Assembly: GCA_966674685.1 (NCBI GenBank)
Contig: CBKWJC010000006.1
Span: 47,308-111,307, forward strand
DNA: 64,000 nt
Origin: Thainema sp966674685
Lineage (GTDB): Bacteria; Cyanobacteriota; Cyanobacteriia; Phormidesmidales; Phormidesmidaceae
Direction: 5' to 3'
Shown here: positions 7,968-16,321 of the stretch, one piece after another
Numbering within the stretch: position 1 is the stretch's first letter
Layout of the letters: the number at the start of each line of letters is the position of its first letter
Notes under the pieces: generated by a model
Told to the model about the DNA's origin: nothing
The model's input: the letters and a program-made list of their open reading frames with translations, nothing else
The model's database searches: none
Translations under genes and position numbers: made by a program

Positions 7968-8122
7968 AGCAGTTTTCCTAGTGGGTTTTCGGTATAAGGG
8001 TTATAGATACGGGTTTGACTTCTAAAATTATTAACTGCCCGTAGTACTGAGTCATCAATCTTGACTCCTAATTTATTCAACCCATAGAGTGATGTCTACG
8101 GTTTAGCAATTGGTTAAGAACG

Positions 8123-8761
8123 CTAAGTGCCGATCATCCAGCGGTAAAGCAGCCACAGCAACAGTAGATGCATCGGGTAGAACAGATAGAACCATCTTGC
8201 TTTTGGGCCGCGTTGGTGATTTGTCATATATAGCAAAAGTGGGGCGGCAAGTGCAGGCAATTGGAAAGTTGCTCCTCCTGGCGCGATCAGAAAATGGCCA
8301 AGATGAAGTCCAATCCATCCCGCCCACCAGATTGCACGAGGTTGAAAATAGCGAATAAGCGCAACGATGCCTATCCCATACGCCCCGTATTCTAAATCGA
8401 GGAATTGTGCGATCGCACCTCCTGCGACCCAAATCAAAAGCTGCCATTTGGGAAATCGCCTAACTAATCGTAAGCACAGCAGTCCTAACAGCAGCAGAAA
8501 GAGAATATTTCGCTGCGTCGCTTCAAATACAAGCTGATAGATCGGCTGTGAAACCAGACCCAGCAGCAGCAGCCGCAGACCATACTGCTTAGCATTACGG
8601 GTATATTTTTCACCATCTACGAGCAGCACGACGAACAGGGGAAAGCTGATGCGGCCAATGATTCGAAAAATGGCAATGCCAGGAAAAAAGACTGCGCCAA
8701 TGTGATCGATCAGCATCGATATCGCTGCCAACAGTTTGATTTGATAGTTGTTCAGCGACAT
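8123..8761 (-). CDS. TraX family membrane protein
   Basis: A 212-residue polytopic membrane protein with the N-terminal signature LNNYQIKLLAAISMLIDHIGAVFFPG and IGRISFPLF of the TraX family, which includes the F-plasmid protein that acetylates pilin but is mostly found in chromosomes as a putative acyltransferase. About eight hydrophobic segments are visible. No conjugation genes are nearby, so a role in conjugation is not supported. It starts at the ATG 8761. Confidence 0.82.
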   Translation of the reverse strand: MSLNNYQIKLLAAISMLIDHIGAVFFPGIAIFRIIGRISFPLFVVLLVDGEKYTRNAKQYGLRLLLLGLVSQPIYQLVFEATQRNILFLLLLGLLCLRLVRRFPKWQLLIWVAGGAIAQFLDLEYGAYGIGIVALIRYFQPRAIWWAGWIGLHLGHFLIAPGGATFQLPALAAPLLLYMTNHQRGPKARWFYLFYPMHLLLLWLLYRWMIGT

Positions 8762-8915
8762 GGGAAAATTCGGCTAGCGTCTCTCTTGAGGATACGGGAT
8801 TGAGAGTTGCTATAATCAGGCTGCGGAGAGAATTAGAGAGCTGTCTGGATTTAATTCAGAATAGAGAAGCTGCTGGTTCCAGTCTAAGTATCCCAGTTGA
8901 GTTAATGATTGCTGT

Positions 8916-9974
8916 ATGCGGCTTCTGTTTGTTTCAACCCCGGTTGGCCCACTGGGGTCGGGATTAGGCGGCGGGGTTGAGCTAACCCTGCGGGTAGTTG
9001 CTCAAGAGTTAATCCGACGCGGCCATCAGGTGACGGTTGTTGCACCTGCCACATCTGAACTCGCGGAGATAGAGGTAATTGAGATTCCGGGGCAGTTTCA
9101 AACCGCCGCGCAAACGCAAACTCGTCATGTGTCAATTTGGCTTCCCAGTGATGCTGTGCTAGCCAATATGTGGAGCTATGCGCGCACCGTGCAGCACGAT
9201 TACGATGTGCTGGTTAACTTTGCCTATGACTGGCTACCGTTTTATTTGACGCCCTTTTTTGAAACTGCGATCGCGCATTTCATTAGTATGGGTTCGCTAT
9301 CTGACGCGCTGGATCAAATTGCGAATCAGGTCATTCAGGCTTTTCCAGGCACAATTGGCGTTTATACTCACACACAAGCTAATACATTTCCCTTCGCCGA
9401 TCAGTGTCGCTGTTTGGGCAGCGGCATTGATTTGTCCCAGTATAAATTCAATGCAGATCCGGAGCCAGCACTTGCCTGGATGGGTCGGATTTCACCAGAA
9501 AAAGGCTTAGAAGATGCGGTAGCGACGGCACAGATCACTCAAATTCCCCTGAAAATCATGGGAAAAATTGAAGATCAAGCCTATTGGGAAAAAATTCAAT
9601 CAACCTATACATCGGCACCAATTGAATATCTTGGATTTCTCACCACCGACAAGCTACAGGCAATTTTGCGTCAGTGCCAGGCTTTGATCATGACACCTCG
9701 ATGGGTTGAGGCGTTTGGCATCGTGGCTATCGAAGCATTGGCCTGTGGCGTACCCGTGATTGCCTATCGACGAGGAGGCCCAGCTGAAATTGTGCAGTCT
9801 GGACAAACGGGGTGGCTAGTTGAACCGGATAGTGTTGACGGCCTCATCGAAGCGATCGGAAAAATTGACCAAATTAATCGGCAGTACTGTCGGCAGCAGG
9901 CCGAACAGCTCTACTCACTCGATGCCTTTGGTCAGCGCTTTGAACAGTGGTTTCAGGACATTCTGGCGGTGTGA
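8916..9974 (+). CDS. Glycosyltransferase family 4
   Basis: A 352-residue GT-B glycosyltransferase. The N-terminal acceptor domain begins LLFVSTPVGPLGSG with a glycine-rich GGGVELTL loop; the C-terminal donor domain has the E-x7-E pattern (EAFGIVAIEALACGVPV) near residues 268-284 and GGPAEIV, typical of nucleotide-sugar binding. The start of the protein resembles cyanobacterial enzymes annotated as UDP-glucose:tetrahydrobiopterin glucosyltransferase; I recall this similarity but cannot test it, so the acceptor is left open. Cytoplasmic. Single gene, with a terminator-like hairpin 237 bases downstream. Confidence 0.88.
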   Translation: MRLLFVSTPVGPLGSGLGGGVELTLRVVAQELIRRGHQVTVVAPATSELAEIEVIEIPGQFQTAAQTQTRHVSIWLPSDAVLANMWSYARTVQHDYDVLVNFAYDWLPFYLTPFFETAIAHFISMGSLSDALDQIANQVIQAFPGTIGVYTHTQANTFPFADQCRCLGSGIDLSQYKFNADPEPALAWMGRISPEKGLEDAVATAQITQIPLKIMGKIEDQAYWEKIQSTYTSAPIEYLGFLTTDKLQAILRQCQALIMTPRWVEAFGIVAIEALACGVPVIAYRRGGPAEIVQSGQTGWLVEPDSVDGLIEAIGKIDQINRQYCRQQAEQLYSLDAFGQRFEQWFQDILAV

Positions 9975-10047
9975 CACTCCCCGCTCGATGTTATATCAAG
10001 TCTGTGTATAAGAATTTACTGCGCCGCTTGACAATGCAGCGACTTAC

Positions 10048-10134
10048 TACTCTGTAAACTAAGTTTTGCTGGTTGATGTGCCGCGCGCCGCGCGGTACAT
10101 CAACCAACCAAACCCACTAAAACAAAGTTGACAG
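10048..10134. repeat. MITE-like element, family B, copy 1
   Basis: The ends form imperfect terminal inverted repeats (CTGTAAACTAAGTTTTGCTGG against CTGTCAACTTTGTTTTAGTGG on the other strand), enclosing a GC-rich palindrome at 10071-10105 (GGTTGATGT...ACATCAACC). A second, decayed copy is at 26764-26848. No coding content. Confidence 0.7.
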
Positions 10135-10210
10135 AATACTTACACCCAAATCCGTTATAGAAACCCCTGTATCGAAACTCTCTTATAGTAATTCCAGCTA
10201 AGAGGGAGAG

Positions 10211-10260
10211 AACAAGAGAGGAGAGTACCCCATCTTGAGGCACTCTCCTCTCTTGTTTTT
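10211..10260 (+). terminator. Terminator-like hairpin downstream of the GT4 gene
   Basis: AACAAGAGAGGAGAGT pairs with ACTCTCCTCTCTTGTT and is followed by TTTT. It stands beyond a family B element. Confidence 0.75.
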
Positions 10261-10296
10261 ATCTAGAACCACTATTTTTTATCTAGAACCACTATG

Positions 10297-10337
10297 GTTT
10301 TTGTGAAATGCTTGCTTAGCAAGCATTTCACAAAAAC
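10297..10337. repeat. MITE-like hairpin core, family A, copy 2
   Basis: A perfect palindrome whose left arm GTTTTTGTGAAATGCTTGC pairs around TTA. The stem (TTTTTGTGAAA...TTTCACAAAAA) matches those at 35354 and 62745. It adjoins the 3' end of selO. Confidence 0.65.
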
Positions 10338-10350
10338 TAAACAATGTTTT

Positions 10351-11811
10351 TTAACTGGATTCCAGATTATTTTGGGTGCGAAGCTGTTTCAGCAAATCGT
10401 AAAACGGTTGCCAGTTGTCATCGATCGCGATTGGTTCCCAGACCGCTTCGATTTCGGGACGCATCAAAACCGTAAGAGGATTATGGCATTTTAGCCGCTG
10501 AGCAACTTGATCGATTTCGTCATTTGTCAGATGCGTCAGGCAGCACTGATATAACTTACGCCATTGATCGAGGCATTGAGCCGCTTCTGGATCAGAGTGT
10601 TCCATCACCGCTGAAAAAATAAGCTGGGCATCTTCGCGCCATTGGGGTTGAAACTGCTGACGAAGCTGAGCGAAAAATTCGTGATAGCCAACTTCCGTTT
10701 CACTCAGTAGCCGCAGCGTTGACTCCAGCAGCTCATCGGCACTTTCAATCGGTAGGTGATCGTAACCCAGGTCGCCAAAGCCCAAACGGTTTAGCATTCG
10801 CTGTCGATACGTAGCGCGATATCGCGCTTCATAACCCTCTAGTCCAGCCTCCAGATCGGCTGCGGCAATCACCATCTTGAGCGGAACCTGTAGCTTTTCT
10901 AGGTTCCAGCGACACATCAACGGCTGATTGCCGTAGCGATAGCGACCCATATAGTCAAAATAGGCCGCCGTGAAGCGCGGATCGTAGGTATGGATAAAGG
11001 CATAGGGGCCATAGTCAAAGCTTTCGCCCGTAATTGACATGTTGTCGGTATTGAGCACCGCATGGCAAAAGCCGACCGACATCCACTGCGCCACCAAATC
11101 AGCCACTCGCTCGACTAACTCGGCATAGAAGCGGGCATAGCAGTCTGGATCACCCAGTAAATGGGGATAGTACTGCTCAATCACATGGTCGAGCAGAATG
11201 TGTACCAGGTCTTTGCGTCCGTAGTAGTGCAGTCGCTCAAAGGTGCCAAAGCGAATGTGCGATCGCGAAAAGCGCACCATCACCGACGACCGGGTTGGCG
11301 ACGGTTCATCGCCTCGCCAGAGGGATTCGCCCGTTTCGATTAAACTCAGACAGCGAGAGGTGCGAACGCCTTGATAGTGCAGCGCTTCAGCAGCCAAAAC
11401 TTCTCGCACCCCGCCTTTCAGCGTCAGCCGTCCATCCGCCGTGCGAGAGTACGGTGTGCGACCTGAACCCTTGGTGCCAAAGTCATACAGCTCGCCATCT
11501 ACCCCACGCACCTGACCGTAAATGAAGCCGCGGCCATCACCTAAAAACGGATTGTATTCGCCAAACTGATGACCGTGATAGCGCAGCGCTAAAAAGGGGC
11601 GCACAGCTTCGAACTTGCCGAATGCATCAACAAAATGCTCGTCCGTTACCTGGTTTGGATCAAGGCCAATCTGGGGCAGCAGATCATCATTGCGAAAGCG
11701 GAGCTGATGCTGCGGAAATTCCGCCGCATCAACAATGTCGTAATAGTCATCACCGAGGATTTCCAGAGCAGGGTCGTAGTTGAGCTGGTGCAAGAAGGGG
11801 TTATCGGTCAT
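10351..11811 (-). CDS. selO: Protein adenylyltransferase SelO (UPF0061/YdiU)
   Basis: SelO is a pseudokinase-fold enzyme that transfers AMP from ATP to Ser, Thr or Tyr hydroxyls of proteins, linked to oxidative-stress and redox control. All family motifs are present: YHGHQFG (residues 78-84) and LGDGR, TKGSGRTPYSR (113-123), LKGGVREVLAAEA (131-143), VMVRFSRSHIRFGTFE, the metal-binding stretch AVLNTDNMSITGESFDYGP, and DPRFTAAYFD-GRYRYGNQP. The 486-residue length is typical of the bacterial protein. No selenocysteine is expected in this lineage and I see no C-terminal Cys-x-x-Cys. A family A hairpin follows the stop. Confidence 0.95.
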   Translation of the reverse strand: MTDNPFLHQLNYDPALEILGDDYYDIVDAAEFPQHQLRFRNDDLLPQIGLDPNQVTDEHFVDAFGKFEAVRPFLALRYHGHQFGEYNPFLGDGRGFIYGQVRGVDGELYDFGTKGSGRTPYSRTADGRLTLKGGVREVLAAEALHYQGVRTSRCLSLIETGESLWRGDEPSPTRSSVMVRFSRSHIRFGTFERLHYYGRKDLVHILLDHVIEQYYPHLLGDPDCYARFYAELVERVADLVAQWMSVGFCHAVLNTDNMSITGESFDYGPYAFIHTYDPRFTAAYFDYMGRYRYGNQPLMCRWNLEKLQVPLKMVIAAADLEAGLEGYEARYRATYRQRMLNRLGFGDLGYDHLPIESADELLESTLRLLSETEVGYHEFFAQLRQQFQPQWREDAQLIFSAVMEHSDPEAAQCLDQWRKLYQCCLTHLTNDEIDQVAQRLKCHNPLTVLMRPEIEAVWEPIAIDDNWQPFYDLLKQLRTQNNLESS

Positions 11812-11993
11812 AAAAGTTGTGTTGGATGTCGGGCATGGGTAGGGCCAGATTTTGGCAGAGATATGAAATATGGGTAGAGGCAGGTTTTGCTGACCAATTT
11901 CGATTAAAACCGATCACTTGACGGCAAAACCTGCCCCCATAGGTGAGATCGCATTACATCACATCAATCGCATTCCAAAAATCGCATTACAGC

Positions 11994-13178
11994 CTACGAC
12001 TGAGAGAGCCGCTGTACCGCTTTGCCGCCGAGGAGCTGATCGGCTTCTATCAGCAGGGCGGGAATTTTATCGGCGTGGGGACTGCGAGCGAGACAGTCGC
12101 TCAAATCAAGCTGATGAACGTCTTTAGCGGGCTGACCGGGAAACCAGTGGCCGCCGTTGCCCAGCAGGTTATAGCGCATTTGGGCATATTCCGTCATGTC
12201 AAAGGCCAGGGCGAGATTCCGCAGCCAGAGGATCGCAGGAATATTGATGCCGTTGGGCGTGTTTTCCGGTTCCGGTAGTCCCCGATGCCAACTGCGGAGC
12301 CAGTCACGACCTAAAGCCGCGATCGCAGCTGCTTCCAACCGCTCCAGAATCGGCGGCAAAATCTCATTGGCTTGGTCAAGCAGCGGCACCGCTTGCAAAT
12401 GCTCATCAAAATCCGTAGGTCGAGCAGCGCCAACGCTGAGGGTATGCACCTGCGGATGGCTGAGGCAGAACAGGTCGTTGAACACCATTGGACTGAGCGG
12501 ACGACAGAGATCGACCAGCTTTTGGGGGGGGTTGTAGAGCTTGCCGCCTTTGTCCGACGGGCTGATGATAAACACGCCCATATCGTGTTCCGCTGCCGCT
12601 GCGATCGCAGGCCAGTTGAACTGGTTGATGTAGTACCAGTGTAGATTCACGTAGTCAAACTGATTGGTGCGAATGGCGTCCACAATCACCCGCGTAGATC
12701 CGTGGGTCGAGAAGCCAATGTGCCGCACCTTGCCCTCGGCCTGGAGCTGTCGCGCCACGTCCAGACAGCCACCGGGCCGCGTAGACCAGCCCAGAATTTC
12801 GTCCGTATTGATGCCGTGCAGACCCAGCAGGTCTACATAATCCAGCCGCAGGTTTTGCAGCGATTGCTCAACGGTTTGGCGAAACTCCTTGGGGTCGGGC
12901 TTGGGGCTGACTTTGGTTTGGACGATGATTTGATCTCTGGGCAGCGTCGGCAAAATTTGACCCAACTGCACTTCAGAGGTGCCATAGCCACGGGCGGTTT
13001 CAATGTGGTTAATTCCGACATCTAGAGCGCAGCGGATGGTGGCCTCTAGATTCTGCTGATTTTTCTTTGCAATCTGCCAGCGGGGAATATCTTTCCACGA
13101 ATGCTGGTAGCGCATCCCCCCACAGGAAAACACGGGCATCTGCAACTCCGTGCGGCCAAATCGTCGGTACTGCATCAT
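11994..13178 (-). CDS. Aldo/keto reductase
   Basis: A TIM-barrel NAD(P)H oxidoreductase. The N-terminus MQYRRFGRTELQMPVFSCGGMR is characteristic. Catalytic residues are recognisable: Asp and Tyr in HIETARGYGTSE, Lys in IVQTKV and His in LLGLHG. The first 260 residues are the barrel; the C-terminal 130 residues carry an extra helical region that in some relatives holds a ferredoxin-like cluster, but no Cys cluster is seen here. The substrate is unknown. Two ATGs in a row (13178 and 13175) follow a TTG. The long palindrome at 13224-13274 separates it from the gene upstream. Confidence 0.9.
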   Translation of the reverse strand: MMQYRRFGRTELQMPVFSCGGMRYQHSWKDIPRWQIAKKNQQNLEATIRCALDVGINHIETARGYGTSEVQLGQILPTLPRDQIIVQTKVSPKPDPKEFRQTVEQSLQNLRLDYVDLLGLHGINTDEILGWSTRPGGCLDVARQLQAEGKVRHIGFSTHGSTRVIVDAIRTNQFDYVNLHWYYINQFNWPAIAAAAEHDMGVFIISPSDKGGKLYNPPQKLVDLCRPLSPMVFNDLFCLSHPQVHTLSVGAARPTDFDEHLQAVPLLDQANEILPPILERLEAAAIAALGRDWLRSWHRGLPEPENTPNGINIPAILWLRNLALAFDMTEYAQMRYNLLGNGGHWFPGQPAKDVHQLDLSDCLARSPHADKIPALLIEADQLLGGKAVQRLSQS

Positions 13179-13223
13179 CAACGCTTGAGTTGTTTAGGTG
13201 TTTGACAGCGTAGTTTTCTAGCC

Positions 13224-13274
13224 GCGATCGCATTTGGGGATACAGGTTGAGCCTGTATCCCCAAATGCGATCGC
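13224..13274. repeat. Long palindrome containing HIP1 sites
   Basis: A 23-base perfect stem (GCGATCGCATTTGGGGATAC...) closes over a five-base loop; both ends are HIP1 octamers. It sits between two genes on the same strand, 18 bases after the stop at 13293. No U-tract. Confidence 0.7.
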
Positions 13275-13292
13275 TGAAAATCTCACTACCCT

Positions 13293-14360
13293 TTACAGTG
13301 TAAAGGGATCAAAGCGATCGCACATACGCACGGGGGAATCTGATCGGCCCTGCATCGGACACTGCTGATGATTACAGAACAAACAGTCGGCCTGTATCGG
13401 ACGCAGCAGATGAGCTGTGGCGTAAAGATAGATGCCTTGGTTAATAAAGCCTTGCGCCTCCAGGGCTGAAATCGAGTCGCTGATCAAGATAGCGGTACGA
13501 ATGCCCAACTGCTGCCGCGCAGCGTTGATATCGGCTAATACCTGACTAAAGCGCTGGTTGCCATCGTGGATTTTAATCATCACCCGCTGTGACTCGTCGC
13601 GGAAACAGGGGGGCGATTCTTGAGCAAAGTAATCCTGGTATTGCAGCGTATAGGTGCCGTCTGAGTAATGGCGAGTGCGAATCCGGCGATGGAAGAGGAC
13701 GCCCAGATCGCCCGCTTCATTCAGCACGTACCACCACGACTTATGCCAAGCCGCTTCGGGTAAATGCAAAATTGTGACGACTTGCTCAGCCGAGAATCCC
13801 GATGCCGCCAGAATAGACTCCACCTGCGATCGCGCAATGTTTCGCCCCAGCGTTTGAGTCGGCGTTTGGCAGCGCGTCACCTGCTGATAGTCCACCGTTG
13901 AACAGCAGGCCGCTTGCGCCGAGGGTGCCGCCTGGATCGAATCGGCCAAGACGCAGTTAATCACGTCATAGTGCAGCACGCCGTCAATTACCTGAGTTGG
14001 CGAGACAGGAACGCCGAGCGTTGCCCGCATCTGTCCCACCCGATGCGCTGGAGCCACTTGGGGATAACAGTCCACAACCAGCGATCGCAACGTCACTTCA
14101 TCTGCGATCGCAAGAGCCAGCACGATCCGCTCTCGTAACTCGGCGGCATCGACGGACGGCTCATCAATGGCAGACTGTGGAGGTTGGCGTTGGGGCTGAG
14201 TCAACGATACCGGATAAACCATAAGCGCCTGATGCGTAGCGTCTCTTGCACTTGCAGTCATGTGTACACACAAATGTGCAGTCACGAATGTGCCGTCACA
14301 GATGTGCGATCGCACAGCGAGCCTGACTCTCGCGCAAGACTTACATTCATCTTGATGCAA
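13293..14360 (-). CDS. Conserved-looking protein of unknown function with a C-terminal Cys cluster
   Basis: I do not recognise this protein. From the first ATG it is 355 residues; internal ATGs at 14261 and 14222 are also possible, and the DNA of the first 33 codons holds an operator-like repeat array, so a later start is likely. The body has a helical region around AELRERIVLALAIADEVTLRSLVVDCYPQ and a mixed region with GNQRFSQVLADINAARQQLGIRTAILISD. The C-terminus has Cys-x2-Cys-x4-Cys (CLFCNHQQC) and another Cys in MCDRF, a pattern that could bind Zn or an Fe-S cluster. It is followed by a long palindrome and the aldo/keto reductase. No function is proposed. Confidence 0.65.
   Translation of the reverse strand: MHQDECKSCARVRLAVRSHICDGTFVTAHLCVHMTASARDATHQALMVYPVSLTQPQRQPPQSAIDEPSVDAAELRERIVLALAIADEVTLRSLVVDCYPQVAPAHRVGQMRATLGVPVSPTQVIDGVLHYDVINCVLADSIQAAPSAQAACCSTVDYQQVTRCQTPTQTLGRNIARSQVESILAASGFSAEQVVTILHLPEAAWHKSWWYVLNEAGDLGVLFHRRIRTRHYSDGTYTLQYQDYFAQESPPCFRDESQRVMIKIHDGNQRFSQVLADINAARQQLGIRTAILISDSISALEAQGFINQGIYLYATAHLLRPIQADCLFCNHQQCPMQGRSDSPVRMCDRFDPFTL
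14266..14318. promoter_or_regulatory. Iterated operator-like array
   Basis: On the minus strand GCACATCTGTGACG, GCACATTCGTGACT and GCACATTTGTGTGT follow each other at a 15-base step, and TGTGTACACA (a 10-base palindrome) comes next. Regular spacing and shared GCACAT-NN-GTG cores suggest binding sites of one regulator close to the start of the gene ending at 13293. The regulator is unknown. Confidence 0.45.
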
Positions 14361-14504
14361 CCTCAGCTACTCTTGTCGCCACCTGTGACAAAGCGTTGAA
14401 TTCTCATACAAATCCTTGTAGCCCCACCCAAAAAGTTTACAAACAACCAAAAATCGCAACATCTCAAGTGTCGTATCTAGCAGAGTTGTTTCATGTTCAT
14501 TAGA

Positions 14505-14580
14505 GAATATCTAAAACCGCTGGTGTTACGTAGGGGCATTAGCGAAGCCATGCCCAAAGGTCTATCCATTCGCCCCTACT
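14505..14580. repeat. MITE-like element, family C, copy 1 (reverse orientation)
   Basis: TATCTAAAACCGCTGGTGTTACGTAGGGGC... matches, in reverse complement, the element at 16322-16419, with a diverged core and the closing CGCCCCTAC. Confidence 0.65.
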
Positions 14581-14887
14581 AGACTGAACGTTGTAATTAT
14601 CAATTCAGTGATCTCCATCTCTACGAGAATTCACGGTGATGACTGTCAGTCTAATAGAAAACCATGAGTGATGAGAAGCGACTAATTTCTTTAATGATCA
14701 AATTTTTCGAACCTATTTATTAAAGGCATGGCCGACGATAGAATCCTTGTGCAGTAAGACTTTGGTGAGATAGTTGATCTTGTTTTGAGCGATTACAGAG
14801 CTAGAAAAGCGAGCTGATAGCTGATGGTTAATCCTTAAAGTTTTGTAATTCTCCGGCAGATTAGCTACACCTTGCTACTGTACCTGT

Positions 14888-14903
14888 ATGTAAAGAATTA
14901 CAT
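14888..14903. promoter_or_regulatory. Dyad operator candidate upstream of the phycobilisome-like genes
   Basis: ATGTAA-agaa-TTACAT is a 6+6 inverted repeat, 83 bases before the ATG at 14987. A related dyad (ATGTAA-g-TTACAT) is at 44406. The binding protein is unknown; it does not match the NtcA spacing. Confidence 0.4.
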
Positions 14904-14986
14904 CATCTGGTTGAGACTTACGGAGGGTCGGGCAATCTGAAAATAGTCAGCAGACTTATTGCCTCATCACGATTGGAGTCGAGTTT

Positions 14987-15460
14987 ATGCATAGCCTAAA
15001 TCACACTATTGAGCGGTCAGTCTTAGACGCAGATGGCCGCTACTTAGATACTCAAGAACTTTACCCACTAGAGCAATATCTCAGAAGCTACAACCAACGG
15101 CTAGAAACCTACGATTTGCTGAGGGAAAAGAGCGATGCCTTAGTGTTACAAGCGCTCCGCAAACTCGCCCAGGTATATCCTGAACTTATCCAAAAACACG
15201 GCAAGCGCTGTAAGTACGACATGACAGAAGTACTGCGCTATGCGGCTCTATCGGTTCTAAAAGATGATGAGGTGTTCTTTAAAGAAGCAATGGTGTCTTG
15301 GTTAGACACGATCTTAGTTGCTCATCACAAACATGAGCACTGCATCAAAGCCTATCAGTATTTAGAAGAAGCGATCGCAACTACGCTACCGCCCACTGAT
15401 GCTACTCTCGTTCGCCCCTACATCGAGATTGTGCTCATGACATTGAAGTCCCACGCTTAA
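14987..15460 (+). CDS. Divergent phycobilisome (allophycocyanin-like) subunit
   Basis: A 157-residue globin-fold phycobiliprotein homologue. The N-terminal helices (LNHTIERSVLDADGRYLDTQELYPLEQYL) match the X/Y and A helices of allophycocyanin/phycocyanin subunits. The bilin-binding Cys is kept at residue 75 in RCKYDMTEVLRY, with the Asp three residues later (Asp78) that contacts the bilin nitrogens; the usual Arg before it is Tyr. The region beyond (MVSWLDTILVAHHKHEHCIKAYQYLEEA) is unlike standard subunits and has a second Cys. So it may bind a chromophore, or it may be a non-pigmented adaptor. GGAG eight bases before ATG. The next gene is a phycobilisome linker, 114 bases on. It is not part of a normal apc/cpc operon. 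Confidence 0.85.
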   Translation: MHSLNHTIERSVLDADGRYLDTQELYPLEQYLRSYNQRLETYDLLREKSDALVLQALRKLAQVYPELIQKHGKRCKYDMTEVLRYAALSVLKDDEVFFKEAMVSWLDTILVAHHKHEHCIKAYQYLEEAIATTLPPTDATLVRPYIEIVLMTLKSHA

Positions 15461-15574
15461 GTTATCAACCACACAGCGTCAGATTTATTGTTGGAGACCA
15501 CATCAGAACTATCAGCTCAAACATAAACTTGGCAAATACCTAGACGCAATTTCAAAAGATTAGGAAGGTCGAAG

Positions 15575-16312
15575 ATGAAAGAATATGAAAATTCAATTAC
15601 TCTCAATAATCGTTCATCACGCGATGAACGAGAATCCGCCCTGCACCAAATTTACAACCAGATTTTAGGCCGCCAACCCTATCAGTATGAGCGCAAACTA
15701 TTAGCTAGCGCAGAGAAAGATTTTCTCCAGGGTAAAAGCAGTGTTAAACGCTTTCTAAAGTGCCTGGGACAATCTGAAATATACTTGAATTCTTACTATC
15801 ACAATTCATCTAATCTCAAGTTCTTAGATTGGTGCTTTAAACACTTCATGGGGCGCGCACCTCAAGATAAGGAAGAGATCCAACATTACTGCGATATCTT
15901 GATGCGATCGGGAGTTAAAGAACTGATTACGGCTTTGCTAGATTCCGAAGAATATCGGAAAGTATTCGGCAACTTTACCGTGCCTCATACCCATGAGCAA
16001 AGTCGCTATGTATCGCCAAAAGCATACTGGGAGACTAATGTATTGACCCATGAGCATTTCAGTCAGCGGGGTCGCGTCATCCCCACCATGTACTGGCATT
16101 CGTTAGGGCTAAACTGCGATGCAGGTGTTTGTCATCCTGAAGTAGACGGCGAATTTGCAGGTGCGCCTCAATCGACTAGCGCAGCTTCAGATGACATGAT
16201 GCCCGATGAACTGATGGAATTCTTGAAAGCACTGGGGCCAACTCAAGCTCGCCAGCTCATTGCCTCAATGACGCCCAAACAAAAGCAGGCACTCTATCAG
16301 GCGATTCATTAA
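15575..16312 (+). CDS. Phycobilisome linker-domain protein
   Basis: A 245-residue protein with one PBS linker domain (about residues 20-140): YNQILGRQPYQYERK, FVKR-like SSVKRFLKCLGQSE, FLDWCFKHFMGRAPQDKEEI and ALLDSEEYRKVFG. This domain occupies the cavity of phycobiliprotein hexamers or trimers. It is followed by a segment with two Cys (LNCDAGVCHPEVDGEFAG) and by a C-terminal helical stretch (MPDELMEFLKALGPTQ...), not seen in rod linkers of the usual kind. AGGAAGG lies seven bases before the ATG. Pairing with the upstream divergent subunit suggests that the two proteins bind each other. Whether they join the main phycobilisome is unknown. Confidence 0.85.
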   Translation: MKEYENSITLNNRSSRDERESALHQIYNQILGRQPYQYERKLLASAEKDFLQGKSSVKRFLKCLGQSEIYLNSYYHNSSNLKFLDWCFKHFMGRAPQDKEEIQHYCDILMRSGVKELITALLDSEEYRKVFGNFTVPHTHEQSRYVSPKAYWETNVLTHEHFSQRGRVIPTMYWHSLGLNCDAGVCHPEVDGEFAGAPQSTSAASDDMMPDELMEFLKALGPTQARQLIASMTPKQKQALYQAIH

Positions 16313-16321
16313 ATACAATTT

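Larger units (their letters stand above)
14361..14986. other. Intergenic region before the phycobilisome-like pair
   Basis: Contains a family C repeat (14505-14580) and a dyad operator candidate (14888-14903). I see no gene in the remainder. Confidence 0.5.

Noticed and set aside
8123..8761. Conjugation locus because of the TraX-like gene
   Set aside because: No relaxase, type IV secretion or mating-pair genes are present; TraX-family proteins are common on chromosomes.
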